This document shows, piece by piece, positions 1 to 12,110 of a stretch of DNA of 64,000 bases (position 1 is the first letter of the stretch; every line of letters starts with the position of its first letter). The DNA is from Siphlonurus alternatus (taxonomy: Eukaryota > Arthropoda > Insecta > Ephemeroptera > Siphlonuridae): NCBI GenBank assembly GCA_949825025.1, contig OX463781.1, forward strand, positions 36,597,537-36,661,536, read 5' to 3'. A program made the position numbers and the translations under genes. Under the pieces are notes generated by a model. The model had not been told where the DNA came from. It ran no database searches and was given only the letters and a program-made list of their open reading frames with translations.

Positions 1-764
1 AATTGAGTCGTTGAATTTTTTAATTTTTCTTTCTTTAAAATAATAATAAAGATGAAAATCAAGTTTTCAAAAATTACAGCACTTGTTAGTCTTTTTACAC
101 CAGTTCAGTTTTTAGTCATTTTATTTTGGTTAAAAAAAAATAAAATTTTAGTTTGCTATCTTATATTGCTCGATCGATACTTCGGTATTCTGGCTTAATT
201 GAACCGGTCCTCATGTTATCGATCTTTTAACTGATGGTGATCGACGTATAGGGATATATATATGCATTTTATTTCCATATTTAAAGCAGTAACACATTCT
301 TTTAAACGTAATATTTTGACATACAATTTTCACGATTTTTCTCCTAACAAACCTTACGGACGAAGCGATGTCAGAATGCGGCGCTGCGGCATTTTTAAGT
401 TAAAGCTTGTCTATCTTCATTTTTTTTCCCCTATTTTGACAGATTATCATTATATATGTTCCAATAATTTATATATTACATAAGATATCATATATCTGAT
501 TAGTCTCATTAGTCATGTTAATAATAATTATTGAATCACTTAACCTATTATATAGATATTATAATTTTCAAATGTTCATTTGTTCATTTTATGTCTATAT
601 GTTATATAATAATAATACGGCTAGTAGGACGACGACTTTTTTTGTTTTATTACTTTTTTATTTTAATTATTTTATATCCAATATATAATATTCGAAGTTA
701 GAAAAAATATGTTTTTAAAATAATTTTTAACTAAAAACACAGTTGGAATTTCTATACAGATAAT
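1..764. other. AT-rich DNA, no gene seen
   Basis: AT-rich sequence with short A and T runs. The only open frame (about 73 codons near 262-483) has no recognisable motif, no splice context and ordinary intergenic composition. I see no repeat boundary here. Confidence 0.5.
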
Positions 765-1036
765 GAGTGCGTTTGAATTCACGGGCCAGCCCGGGCTGGG
801 TAAAATGGCGGTGACCTTGGTCGCCTGGTATGAAACGTCATAATTTCGTCATAATTAGTTCCCAGTCTGTCCGCTAGGTCTCAGGCGCACTGTAGAGTCC
901 GCCCGCGTCAGCCTGGGCCAGCCAGGAAGTGACGTCATGAGAGGAGGAAAAATGGCCGCCGGGCTGGCCCCACTTGACGACAAAAAACGCTTCAGCCCAG
1001 GCCAGCCCGGGCTGGCCCGTGAATTCAAACGCACTC
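765..1036. mobile_element. 272-bp GC-rich palindromic MITE
   Basis: Long near-perfect terminal inverted repeats: GAGTGCGTTTGAATTCACGG at the left end is matched by its reverse complement at the right end, and the match continues through CCAGCCCGGGCTGG, about 36 bp in all. AAT at 762-764 and AAT at 1037-1039 look like a 3-bp target duplication. The interior carries TGACGTCA at 930-937 and an AAATGGCCGCC motif. There is no coding capacity. It is much more GC-rich than its surroundings. The superfamily is not assignable from ends alone; a 3-bp duplication would suit a Harbinger-like element. Confidence 0.8.
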
Positions 1037-1129
1037 AATAGTTAACTTCCACAACATCGCCGCGTAGACTTCTACATTTTGATGAGCTCCCCACACCGTG
1101 AAACCTCGCTACCGCGCTACTACGCCACG

Positions 1130-1300
1130 AATGCTCCTTGGGGCTGCTCCTTCAGCGAAGGGTTTTTTTTCCGTGGGTTTTTTATCCCCGAGGTTTTTTT
1201 TTTATCCCCGAGTTTTTTTTTTTTTTCCTAGGGTTTTTTTTTCAAGGGTTTTTTAATACAAGGGTTTTTTTTCCGAGTTTTTTTTTCCGCTTACCCATCA
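1130..1300. repeat. Degenerate GGTTTTTTTT low-complexity tract
   Basis: About nine irregular units of G-rich spacer plus T8-T14 runs, spaced roughly 15 to 25 bases. An open frame rich in Phe crosses it, but this is only a reading of TTT runs. Confidence 0.7.
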
Positions 1301-1429
1301 TGACACTACAAGGTCCCCTTGTCAAAAAAATCCGCAGTGGTCAAGCGTTTGACCACTGCTTAGTGGTATTTTTGCCGGTGGTCATAGTCATGGTCATGGT
1401 ATGTTGTTAAGTGGTCGCTCTAGTGGTAA

Positions 1430-1560
1430 ACCCTAGTGGTCACCTTAGTGGTCACCCTAGTGGTCACCCTAGTGGTCACTCTAGTGGTCACCCTAGTGGT
1501 CACGCTCTAGTGGTCACACTCTAGTGGTAGCGCCCGCGCGGTTTAGTGGTCAAGCTCTAG
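1430..1560. repeat. 12-bp minisatellite CCCTAGTGGTCA
   Basis: Consecutive or near-consecutive copies of CCCTAGTGGTCA with a few variants such as CTCTAGTGGTCA. It forms the left subterminal array of the surrounding element. The second element copy has the same array at about 54320-54500. Confidence 0.85.
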
Positions 1561-2286
1561 TGGTCAAAAAGTCGTTAGTAGATGCATGGTCAATACGCGC
1601 CGTATATCACGATGCAGTTAGCACTTTCTTCAGCCTCAGACAGTGGAAAATATAGCTACAACATGTAATAAAATTATTATTTCACATTTCTACCTTGAAT
1701 AAGTAAATTATTTCACTTAATTCCAGGTAAAAATGATACGTATTATACACGCATTTGTACAAGAAAACGACAAAAGAGCATGCACTGAGAGAGAATTGTT
1801 CATTATATTTATTATTATAACATTAATTAAATTACAATACAAAAGAAATATAATAATAATAATTATAAAGCATGCAAGTTTTTGAAGAATAATTACCAAC
1901 CAGCTAGATGTTCCGGCGATATTTTTGTCATGTCCCAAAGGAAGCCGACAATCATTGACTGTTTAAGGCTACCTGGAACAAATTATTCAACACAAAGTAA
2001 CGAGAACTTAACAAAAGAACATTTCATAACACGTTTTATGTACTAAAAAGGTACTTATCTGACATAAAACAGCTTGATAGTACGTTTTTCAGAGCTCGCG
2101 TCTCTCTGTACACTTTGCTCGTCCTCTCGTGTGCGACGCCATGATTTTCCTGTATCACGTGACGTTGCGCATGCGCTCTAGAGTGACCACTGAGCTCAGT
2201 GGTAAAAAATCTGACCACTAGATAATTAAGTGGTCAATTTTTTTTTTTTATTGACAACGGATATATTTATATGGTGCGGCCACGGC

Positions 2287-2460
2287 AGGCGCGAATCCAG
2301 GGGGGGGGAGGTGCCCCTCCCCCCCAAATTTTGGATTTAACATGGGCAATATAGGCGTTTCCCCCACTTCAATTTTTTTAACATTTTCGGCAGCCCGGCC
2401 CTGGCCCCTCTTCCAAATTTTGCAGCCGCCCCCGCCCTGCCCCCGCCTCCCCCCCCCCTC
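2287..2460. mobile_element. GGATCC/GAATCC-ended short repeat, copy inside larger element
   Basis: Starts GGCGCGAATCCAGGGGG and continues through CCCAAATTTTGGATTTAACATGG, then GGCGTTTCCCCCACT and a TTTTTTAACATT run. The same body recurs near 10695-10805, 29275-29420, 41630-41790 and 55217-55410. Better-preserved copies end in CTGGATCCGTGCCTG, the inverse of the start, so the family has short terminal inverted repeats. No coding capacity. Confidence 0.7.
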
Positions 2461-2464
2461 ACCT

Positions 2465-3110
2465 GACCACTACCACTAGATCTGACCACTACCACTTAGG
2501 TCCTACCACTTAGTCTAGTGGTCCTACCACTAAGGCTACCACTTGGTCTGACCACTACCACTTAGTCTGACCACTACCACTTAGGTCCTACCACTTAGTC
2601 TAGTGGTCCTACCACTAAGGCTACCACTTGATGTGACCACTACCACTAGATCTGACCACTACCACTTAGGTCCTACCACTTAGTCTGACCACTACCACTA
2701 TAGATCTGACCACTACCACTTAGGTCCTACCACTTATAGTCTAGTGGTCCTACCACTAAGGCTACCTCTTGATGTGACCACTACCACTAGATCTGACCAC
2801 TACTACTTAGGTCCTACCACTTAATCTGACCACTACCACTAGATCTGACCACTACCACTTAGGTCCTACCACTTAGTCTAGTGGTCCTACCACTAAGGCT
2901 ACCACTTGGTGTGACCACTACCACTAGATCTGACCACTACCACTTAGGTCCTACCACTTAGTCTAGTGGTCCTACCACTAAGGCTACCACATGGTCGGAC
3001 CACTACCACTAGGCTCTACCACTAGATTTAGTGGTCCTACCACTAAATTTAGTGGTCGTACCACTAAATCTAGTGGTCTGACCACTCATTTTAGGTGGTC
3101 AAATCATGAC
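2465..3110. repeat. ACCACT higher-order tandem array (about 85-bp unit)
   Basis: Repeats of ACCACT-containing submonomers (TCTGACCACTACCACTAGA, TCCTACCACTTAGG and similar) are grouped into a unit of about 85 bp that recurs several times. The core hexamer is the reverse complement of the AGTGGT in the left array of the same element. Confidence 0.8.
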
Positions 3111-3135
3111 CACTACTCTAATTTTTGGACAAGGG

Positions 3136-3915
3136 TCAGCAGTGCTGTACAGAAAGAATCCAAGCAAGTAGGGAGACTAGTGTTCATGTATTATAGCAAA
3201 ATTGGCTGGTTTAATTTTTATTGTACTAAATTGCAGTTAAAATACCCCCTACTTCCCATCTAAGATATTTTGTCTTCATACACTCTTGCATATATATATA
3301 TATATATATAATACATAATTATGTAACAGATCTGTATTGCTTAAGAGTTAATTCTTTTACTTTTTTAATAACAAAAAACAACATACTGTATGCAGTGTAC
3401 TCTTATTTTTTTAAGTTCAAGTTGCTCTATTGTTATACTATTGGACGTACAGTTTGTATATTATAAATGACATATAAATTTTATGTTTTATTACTATTAA
3501 TATATTAATAAACATATAACTGCATGTATACAGTATATTATATTAAACATATATATGATTATGTTAAATTATGCCAGCAGTAGTTGTGATAAGATGTTAA
3601 ATTAATACTACTTGTCGTTATATGATTTTTTTAATCAATAAGCATAATTAAGGATTTTTCACAATATCCTTGAAAATTTGCTATATTGTACGTTGAGAGA
3701 GAACTATATCTGCTGTTAATAATAAAAAATAAATGTTTTAAATAATTATGTGTGTTTTAATTTAAAATTAGAAGCAATTAAAGGGTATAGGAATATATAT
3801 AATAAACCTGGATAAAAACTGTATAATTACAGGATAAGATAATATCAAGATAACTTTATCCGAAAAATAGAGGATTTTTAGCTAGAAAATATCCATGAAC
3901 GTTCATAGATAATAT
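3136..3915. other. AT-rich DNA, no gene seen
   Basis: AT-rich stretch with a short (TA)n tract near 3293-3310. I see no conserved coding motif, no RNA gene and no clear repeat boundary. Confidence 0.5.
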
Positions 3916-4422
3916 CTAGGTAATTTTAAGATAAGTAAAAAGTTCTATACAGATTATATCTAGATATAATCTAAAAAATATAGTGCTAGCTGCAATTGTG
4001 CAAGTTAACTGTTGAATGCTCTCATGCAATACACAAGCCTTTTGTAAACTGCATTCACCGCGATGAAATTTGTGATAATTGCATCTTTTCAGCATGTTGT
4101 AATATGTTGAAATAGGAGTACTGCAATTTAAGAATCTAACATTTACGTTCAGTAAAATTTTCGCTACCATTGCATCAAAAGTACCCTTAGCAAACAGATG
4201 CTCATCTTTTACCGCATCAATATATTCCCTTAAAGGTGAAGGATGTGTCCAATCGTAACTCAAGGTAAATGAAATCAAATTAATTTTAACATCCAAATTT
4301 CTAAACGATTTTGTTACAACCTTGTTGGTACCAATTTCAGCCAAAGATACTTCATTTACTGTAAGAAAGCCACCAGAAAGCTGAGTAGAAGCTGCAAATA
4401 TGATTTCTTTTTTCATTGTCAA
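3916..4422 (-). CDS. Uncharacterised ORF, 168 codons
   Basis: The longest non-repetitive open frame outside the recognised genes and LINEs. It starts at an ATG (residues MTMKKEII) and ends in an AT-rich tail. The middle has a run of Cys and His residues (CNYHKFHRGEC, then a Cys about five residues on, then CVLHE) that could be a metal-binding knuckle. I recognise no family. The last 25 or so residues are hydrophobic and read through AT-rich DNA, so they may not be genuine coding sequence. It could be an exon of an unrecognised gene, a remnant of a mobile-element gene, or chance. No splice sites were convincingly placed. Confidence 0.25.
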   Translation of the reverse strand: MTMKKEIIFAASTQLSGGFLTVNEVSLAEIGTNKVVTKSFRNLDVKINLISFTLSYDWTHPSPLREYIDAVKDEHLFAKGTFDAMVAKILLNVNVRFLNCSTPISTYYNMLKRCNYHKFHRGECSLQKACVLHESIQQLTCTIAASTIFFRLYLDIICIELFTYLKIT

Positions 4423-5690
4423 GTAGTGAAGATAATATTATGTAGCTCCTTTGTGGGTCTGAAACAAAATATTGAGGTTTCAAAATATTTATAGGTTTTA
4501 ATACTTGTTATTGATACATCAATTTTTTGAAAATCAAAATAAGGGTGTTGGGTATCAAGGCCTTCTCTGGGAATAGAGGCAGTCTAGTGCATATTGTTAG
4601 GCGCCTTATGTGTCATTATAAGCCAATCAAATCTATAATAGCAGTTCATGTGTATCAAATCAGCCAATTCCCCCTCTCCCCACTTATGGCAATTCTCAAA
4701 GTGGTTTTAATATGAGTTTCCTCTTTCGAGCAACTTCTGAAATAATAATATTGCATAATTTTATTCAAACTTTTTATCGTTAAAAAAAAATATAATAAAA
4801 CTCAAAACAAGACAAAAAAACAAACTACTTAAAAATGGTGGAGTCTTCATATTTGGCAAGATGATGAAACTCCATACATAATGGTCATTATAATTTGAAT
4901 TATTGGCCATCTTAGTTTTTGTGAATAAAATTATATTCCTTCCAACACCAGACATGCATTTTCATTAAAAATATCCCAACCTCCTTTCCAAAAATCTCGT
5001 TGTGGCAAAATTAAAATATTATTTTTAAAAAAGAATATTTTGGAAGCTGAGTTTAAGTTTTAACTATAAGATGTGTGAAAACCTAAATAGTTAAAAAAAT
5101 CAAATTATTTTAATGTAATTACAAAACATGGTTATAATAACGTAAATATCGAAGAAATGATACCCACTATTATATATGCTTACAATTTTCAATGAAAAAA
5201 TGTTTACAAAATTAAAATATTTTCGTAAAACTAAGGTTATAATGAACAACATAATTCAAATTTTAACGACTGTTCTATATTATTTATTTTTTACGAATTT
5301 TCTGCGAATATTTTAGAACTTCTCATTTTAATTATTTTTGTAGCAATGGACAACATACACTTTTTTTTTTCTTTAATTATTGTTATATTTTATTTGGTAA
5401 CGAAATATTTGTAAAATGACGTATTAACAGCTGCAAAATAGTCAAGTGTTAAAAATTAATCTAAATCACACAGTTAAACACATATATATTTTTTTTATTA
5501 ATTTTAAATAAACATGATACACCATTTCATTTATACAAAAAAACATTTATACCTCAATGAGCTATAAGCTCGAGAAGAGGAATGAAAATTTTGTTTCATC
5601 TGGAAAAAAAAACATGATGACAGAAATATTTCACTACATAATTAAAAATAACAATTATTATTAATAATATAATAATTATTTTATTATTAC
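4423..5690. other. AT-rich DNA, no gene seen
   Basis: No recognisable coding sequence. A weak inverted match exists between about 5345-5370 and 5970-5992 (GTATGTTGTCCATT and its complement), on either side of the palindrome at 5694-5951. Confidence 0.45.
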
Positions 5691-5693
5691 CTA

Positions 5694-5951
5694 AATGAAT
5701 AGAGGGCACCAAATTATGCTACTCTGAATTTTTCAGATTTTTCTGAGACCCGTAACTATTTTTAAATAATTATTGAATGTTCTGTAATTTAAGTTAGCAT
5801 TCCCTGAATCCTTTATAAAAAAGGATAGTGCCTGGACTCCTATATTTTGAAGCCTCCAGGGGGCGCTCTTTCAATAATTTTTTAAAAATAGTTCTGGGTC
5901 TCAAATAAATCTGAAAAAATGCAGAGCATAATTTGGGACCCTTTATTCATT
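5694..5951. mobile_element. Palindromic MITE, about 260 bp
   Basis: The left arm ATGAATAGAGGGCACCAAAT, continuing through AATTATGCT, CTGAATTTTTCAG and AATAATT, is matched by its complement at the right end. It has no coding capacity. The internal arm motif AATTATGCT...CTGAATTTTTTCAGA recurs in the palindrome at 45555-45942, so the two look like members of one family or of related families. Confidence 0.7.
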
Positions 5952-6205
5952 TCTGTAATAAAAAATTTCACGTATGTTGTCCATTTTTTCAAAAATAAGC
6001 AATTTATCAGTTACAATTTAAAAAGTAGAGTAATCGAATGTACATATGTACGTTATATTGTGAAGAATTAGACTCACAGTTGAAGAGTCCAACGTATGAT
6101 GACAGATCGAGAGTATTACTGCAACAATGTTATTGGCGGTAAACACGGTGTTGAATCCAAGGATATTTTTACGATGAAGGCGACAATCACTGAAATTGAA
6201 ATTGA

Positions 6206-6207
<2 letters not shown>

Positions 6208-6289
<82 letters not shown>

Positions 6290-6300
6290 TATTATTATAA
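6208..6300. repeat. (TAA)n microsatellite
   Basis: Roughly 90 bases of uninterrupted AAT/TAA trinucleotides. Poly-Ile and poly-Tyr open frames on both strands across it are artefacts. Confidence 0.95.
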
Positions 6301-6598
6301 TAATAACAAACATTGCAATATTCAATATTCACGATAAAAAAAAAAAAATTCGGAGTAGGAGAGGGGATTTTTTTTTTTTTTTTTTTTTTTGAAAAATTTA
6401 AAATATCTATTTAAAATATAAATTTAAAGAGGATGAAAATGTTTATAAGTACTGGAATATATTCCCAGTAAATTTTCAATCTTAATTGTCACTTATAACA
6501 GAAAAATATTATGATAAAAATCATGGGGAATCAAGATTGCAAAATAATAATAAAAATAATAATAAATATAATAACGATATTTGTTTATTGGGTTAAGT

Positions 6599-6954
6599 CA
6601 GCGGTTTTCAAACTTTTTGACTCGAGTCCCAGGTAATATTTATTTATTTATGTATTAAATCTTTCATAGGCTGAAAATACAATAAAAAATAGAAACATGT
6701 GAGCCTATGGGGCAAATAGAAACGGCTGCAGAAGCAACCAAATCACTATACAGTGTCTATTCACCTCTTCATGCACCTAATATTCAATGCAAAGATGATG
6801 TCAAATTTTTTCTTCCCCACTGCTTTCCTATTTCTCTACCATATTATGCATATAGCCTATAGCTTGGTCACCATTGCCCGATTTTTGTGAAGTCCCAGAT
6901 GAAAAGTCTCACTGTCCCAAATTTAAGACGCGTCCCATAGTTTGAAAACCGCTG
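6599..6954. mobile_element. Non-autonomous hAT element, 356 bp
   Basis: Terminal inverted repeats CAGCGGTTTTCAAACT...AGTTTGAAAACCGCTG are flanked by a perfect 8-bp duplication GGTTAAGT at 6591-6598 and 6955-6962. The 8-bp duplication and the CAGNGGTTNTCAAAC end are established hallmarks of hAT (Charlie-like) elements. No transposase is present. Confidence 0.92.
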
Positions 6955-6962
6955 GGTTAAGT

Positions 6963-7908
6963 AATGCAAAAGATGGGGGGGGGGGAAGAAAGATAAAAAA
7001 CAAAAACAAAAAAAGAGATGAAAGCTAACAATCAAATAAATAAATACATAATAAGAAAAATGTGAATACATAACCAAAACGGTGGTATGAAAAAGGTACA
7101 AAAACCCATGCATAAATAATATATGATCAACCACCAATATAATTACCAGATAATAAACTATATTGTCGACATTAATACAATAGAATAAAATAATATAGCA
7201 AAAAATAAATATAATATGCTATATTAACAAAGTAATAATAAATATTTTGATCCCATCGCGTTGTGAATTTTGCTGAAGTGCCCAACGCGTTGGGATAAAA
7301 ATTGCGATGCTCTGAACGCGAATTTCGCTTCTTGGAATTTTCGAATGATCCCAACGCGTTGGGAACAAAAATTTCGCGTCCGAAGCGAATTCGCGTCCGG
7401 ATGCCAACATATACATAGTAAAAATATTTAAAGATAGTAAACTAACCATCATTGTCAATACAAGCTTTAAGTTGTGACTAAAGGAATGGGGAAAGGAAAA
7501 CGCAATGTTTCAGGCAATTTGTTGTATAATATGCATTTACATACTTACTTATGAAACTAGATTAATAATAATAATAATAACCAATTAATTGCACCATAAA
7601 GGATAAATAGATTCAGTGAAAAAAACAGGGATTATTTTTTGTTACCAAGGTTTTGGAATGAAATACACTCTAATTTAAAAAAATTACAGTCAAAAAATTT
7701 ATTAAAAAAATATACATAAAATTATGGTTACTTTCTTTATTAGCTTTAAATTAAGAATTACAGATTTATTAAAATTAAAAAATAGTAAATAATTTTTGTT
7801 TAATATATGCAAGATATTTATAATATTAATATAAAATATATTAATGTAGTGTATGATATGTTCCAAAAGTTCGTGCAAAATAAAAGCGCAAATAAAACCT
7901 ATAAGATT
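6963..7908. other. AT-rich DNA with a small GCGTTGGGA repeat cluster
   Basis: Mostly AT-rich. Between about 7245 and 7405 the motif CCAACGCGTTGGGA and GCGAATTCGCGTCC-like words recur, making a short GC-richer patch of internal palindromes. No gene is supported. Confidence 0.45.
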
Positions 7909-8982
7909 CATCTCAATAAACACTTACTATATACATTAATTTGAAGCTCTGAAGTTAACATTTTTAAAACTTTATTTAAAAAATTGACAAAAAAAATGAC
8001 TTTCGAACAAGTTAAAGCAAGGTAAAAAATTGTGCTTTTCAGTCCCTTTTTTTTTTTGCATATTTACGACTGCAGGGCTTGAAGTTTGATAAATTAAATA
8101 ACTAAATTTCTAGTTATATGTCTTTTTTTACCCATATTACGAAAAGAGTACTCCACATGATCACTGTTTGTAACACTACACACATGTAAACGCACCTCGA
8201 GCTCTCGCAAGTGCAGCATCGCGGACGTAAAATGCTGGATTGCGGTGGTGATCCGGCCGCTCCAGTACATTTCACCAAGGCGTCTTGAACACGCTGACTT
8301 TTACGTAACCCAAAAAGGAGAAGTCGGGTGGAGTGAATTCAGGGGACCTAAAGCCTAAAGGGCCCCTCATGGCGTGGGGCCGTCAAGTCACATTAATTTT
8401 CAAGGCATACAAAATTTCGGAAGAAATGTCCATCACAGAATAAATTGCAGTTGTCGAATTTGATAAATGTTTTTTACTTCTCACATGGTCAAGATTTTCC
8501 ATAGCCACTCAGTGCATGGGACTTAATTGACAGACCCACGCCATGAGGGGTCCCTAGATCCCCCGACTTCATTTTTTTGGGGTTACGTGAAGATCAGCAT
8601 ATTCAAGACGACCGTGCTCAACTTACTGCATGGAACTCATGCAGCAGATCATCACTGCAATTCAGTCCTTTACGTCCGCTCCGCGATATATATGCTACAC
8701 TTGCGAGAGCTCGAGGTGCGTTTACATGTGTGTAGTGTTACAAACAGTGATGATCTCATGTGGTAATGTGGGTAAAAAAAAGTCAGCAAGCATATAAGAT
8801 TCAATTTATCAAACTTCAGGCCCTGCAGTCATGAAAATGCAAGAAAAAGAGACTCAAAACCGCAATTTTTACCTTAATTCAACTTGTTCGAAAGTCATTT
8901 TTTTAATTAATTTTTTTAAACAAGTTCTGAAAATGTTAAATTCAGAGCTTTAAATTAATGTATAGAAAGTGTTTATTCAGAT
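7909..8982. mobile_element. 1.1-kb palindromic foldback element
   Basis: The left arm (7909 to about 8440) and right arm (about 8490 to 8982) are inverted copies. Examples: AATAAACACTTACTATATAC at the left edge against its degenerate complement at the right edge; GTGTAGTGTTACAAACAGTG on the right against its complement near 8165-8185; CTTGCGAGAGCTCGAGGTGC on the right against its complement near 8195-8215. The hairpin centre is near 8465. Open frames across it have no recognised motif. Confidence 0.8.
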
Positions 8983-10165
8983 GAATAAAGTTTATTTTTT
9001 TTACGTTTGTAAATATGAACTAAAACAGTTTAATTTTTCGATAAATATTGTAGATTTGTATTAATTGTAATATAATATATCCAATTTGTACTTTCGTCGA
9101 ACAGTTTATATAATTCACTAATTTTGCACTATTGCGTAATATTTAAAAAAAAATGTTGTAAATTTTTTAATTATTATATATTTAAAAATTTACTTTTTAA
9201 TGAATTGTATTCATACATATTCAATTTGTTTATTCGTCGAACTTTTTATAATATTGCATAATATATGTTGCAACTATTGCGTCATATTTTAAATTTGTCA
9301 GTTTTCTTTTATTTTTTCACCACTTCGACATAAAAAAAAAATGAAAAACTTTTTTCATATAACTGGAAAAGTCCTTTTCAATATATTTTTTAAAATTTTT
9401 ATTACAAAATATAATATTTATTTATTTTTATTTTGGAACTTCTTTTTGGTTGTACAAGACAAACATATGTTCAAGTAAATATTGAACAAAATACAACATA
9501 AATACATCAAATTTTAAACATATTTACATAAGTTATTTAACACTATCAAACCCAATCACTGACAATAATAATAAAAACAATAAGTTTATGAATAATTTTA
9601 CTACTGACAATTGTGAGAGTATAAAGTTAGAAGTTGTACTACACCTTTTTATGTCTTTGGTGCTGGTAGGGAAGAGTTGTGAAGAGAAGTGTCACGAAGT
9701 GTAGGTCACCAATTTATGATCTCTGTATTTGTCAAGGGTTGCTCGAGATGACGAGTACAAACATCCATCGAGGGTATTTGTGTGTGGTTCGCATGTATTA
9801 TTCCGCGCAAGCGTCATTATTCTTTATAGCATATATCGGTATATCGGGAAAGTTTGATCACATTAAATACCCCCTAGCGCGCACTGTTCCTCTGTTTAGG
9901 GGCGTGGTCAAACTGTCATTGGAGCACTATTTTTTTATTTGGGGGAATGGATATAGATTTATTTTTTTTATTCCATAGTTTATCTAAAAATTTGATAGGT
10001 TTAACATTCATACTGAGTGGCAAGGTATACAGGGGAAGATACATATATATGTATATATGTGTGTGGGAGTGTCGTATATAAAATATAGCATTTAGAAACA
10101 TAATTATTCAGTCATAATATAATAAGACAAAATTCATCAGCTTAATTTGTGCCTCTAACTCTAAA

Positions 10166-10218
<53 letters not shown>

Positions 10219-10640
10219 TTTATATACATTTACCAAGCTTTACTGTATTATATATCTAAAGTCTAAAGCAACTAAATTTTGTCCCCCATTTTCCCTATAT
10301 ATCAGACTATTGATATTCTTGCCCTGATAAACTTAAAAAGTATTTTTAAAAACCTTACGATATACGCAAATTAGACCTTACCGTACGTGTTGTATTTTCT
10401 ATATATATAAAAAGTATAAAAAAATTACAATATTTGTAATTCAATTTTTTTATGAATGTAGTGTACATTACAGACTCAGATATGCGCAGTATGAAGCGTT
10501 GTACATGCCTCTTATACACCAGGCCGCCGGTGCCAGAAGGCGGGTGGCTATTCATCAGCTGCTCGCTGCAAAGCCCCGGTGATTAGGAGGGTCACGACGG
10601 TGATCTGAGCGCTGAAGGGTCTGGGCGTGAGCCTGCCTGG
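8983..10640. other. AT-rich DNA and a GC-rich island, no gene seen
   Basis: AT-rich to about 10490, with a (TA)n tract at about 10171-10216. A GC-rich island at about 10500-10640 (GGCCGCCGGTGCC, CTGCTCGCTGCAAAGCC) has no recognised coding or RNA similarity and stands out in composition. Confidence 0.4.
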
Positions 10641-10694
10641 AGTTGTCATCTGTGCAGACTTTGGTGTTATTAGCAAAAAAGGCTGCCTTTGTTG

Positions 10695-10805
10695 CCAATG
10701 TTAAAAAAATTGAAGTGGGGGAAATGATATATTGCCCATGTAAAATCCAAAATTTCGTGGGGTACAGACCTATCCAGCCCCACGATCACTCCCGGATCCG
10801 TGCCC
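10695..10805. mobile_element. GGATCC-ended short repeat, partial copy
   Basis: GCCAATGTTAAAAAAATTGA, then GTGGGGGAAAT, ATTGCCCATGT, AAATCCAAAATTT and GGATCCGTGCC match the complement of the body at 2287-2460. The left terminal part is missing or diverged. Confidence 0.6.
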
Positions 10806-10809
10806 CCAT

Positions 10810-11480
10810 ATGCAGTACGTACCATATCCTCCGCTCCGCGAGTTATATATCCCACTGCACCGAATCATATATGTCCTATAGTACTCATCGCTTTTTCTAC
10901 TTAATTTGCATGTTATTATATTACTCATATATGACAGCAGGATATTAATTAGTGATATTACCGTATTATATTGTTTTATTATACGATCCAGCACCACTGA
11001 ACTATATGTCCAGCATGATGAAATATATGTTTTCCATGATTTCCAGTGTGAAAAATAATATAAACGCTGATAGTGATCGAGACGTACACCATCTCACCAA
11101 GTCATGGGGGTCTCGATCCACTATGTGTTTTTATCAATCTCTGCATGTAATGTAATATTATAATATGTTATGTTTGTATATTATAACATAATTCGTAGTC
11201 ATAGGCACATTATAATTAAATTAGCCCGCCTTATATACTGTAGCATTTGTGATAAAACTGTTTTGGATTGCCGTAAAACAAAACATATAAAATGAGATTT
11301 GCATAGTCCCATGCAAAGGGATTTCTATATTAAATTTATGAGCATACACTTTTATATAAGCACTATATAATATGTATAATTTTGTTTTATAAAGTCGACG
11401 CACTTCCCATCTCTTTGTTTAAAAATAAAAATTAATCCTTTTTATCAAACAAACTATATAATTATTTATGTATTTATATT
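10810..11480. other. AT-rich DNA, no gene seen
   Basis: Scattered ATATATG words and short inverted matches. No coding, RNA or element boundary is supported. Confidence 0.4.
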
Positions 11481-12110
11481 TATAAATATATCTTGTATTT
11501 GTGAGCACGGTATGAAAGAGGAGGAACTTAAAACGGTAAAATTTAAAAATTACAAATTAATATCATATTTTTGTAGAAATTTGCAACCTAAAGGTGGTGT
11601 TGCAATTTTTGCAAAATCAAAATTTCAATCTCGTAACATAAACTTTAATTCTATTGAATCATATTTTGAACGTGCAGTAGCAAAAATTAAAATAAATAAT
11701 ACAAGCTATCTATGTTAGCTCTTTGTATAGACCTCCTCCAAATAGTAGATCAAAAAATGTTATTAAATATTATGAGAGCAATGATGAAATATTTTTAAAA
11801 ATCTTGAAATTCCTTGCATTCAATTGTTAAATAATTAAAAAAAATGATATAATGTTTATTGCTGGTGACACAAATACAAACATATTGAAAAACAATATAT
11901 TCAAGTAAATAATTATATAAATCTGTTAGAAGCTTTTAATTTGCAAATTATAAATAAAGATCCTACTATAGAATAACAAATAAAACAGCAACACTTATTG
12001 ATCAAATAATTACGAAGGTTCATGAATCATGCAAATATTAATTATATATTGCACTAAAGAAACTAATTTATCAGACCATGAACTTATACATAACAGCATA
12101 AGTAAATAAT
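11480..12110 (+). pseudogene. Decayed LINE endonuclease fragment
   Basis: An open piece at 11512-11718 reads like the start of an apurinic-type endonuclease domain, with KLISYF and PKGGVAIFAK segments typical of LINE endonucleases. After a frame break near 11718 the similarity continues in other frames: a SLYRPPP segment, then FIAGDTNTN near 11855-11880 (family motif GD-N), then a TLIDQIIT segment near 11990 and LSDHELI near 12070 (catalytic SDH motif). Several frameshifts and stops separate these blocks, so the copy cannot encode a working enzyme. The reverse transcriptase part is absent. No clean 5' or 3' end was found. Confidence 0.75.

Larger units (their letters stand above)
1316..3135. 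mobile_element. 1.8-kb foldback element with inverted AGTGGT arrays, copy 1
   Basis: The ends are CCCTTGTC...GGACAAGGG, flanked by TC at 1314-1315 and TC at 3136-3137, which reads as a 2-bp target duplication. Just inside the left end is an array of a 12-bp unit, CCCTAGTGGTCA (about 1430-1560). The right third (about 2465-3110) is a larger array built from the reverse-complement core ACCACT in a higher-order unit of roughly 85 bp. Between them lies a unique core (1560-2225) and a copy of a GGATCC-ended repeat (2287-2460). A second copy lies at 54238-56159. There is no transposase, so it is non-autonomous. Subterminal hexamer arrays of this kind are known as transposase-binding sites in CACTA-type elements. 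The superfamily here is unproven. Confidence 0.85.

Noticed and set aside
1138..1410. 90-codon Phe-rich frame
   Set aside because: Comes from repeated T-runs and then the start of a transposable element.
6018..6392. Poly-Tyr and poly-Ile frames
   Set aside because: Translations of a (TAA)n microsatellite.
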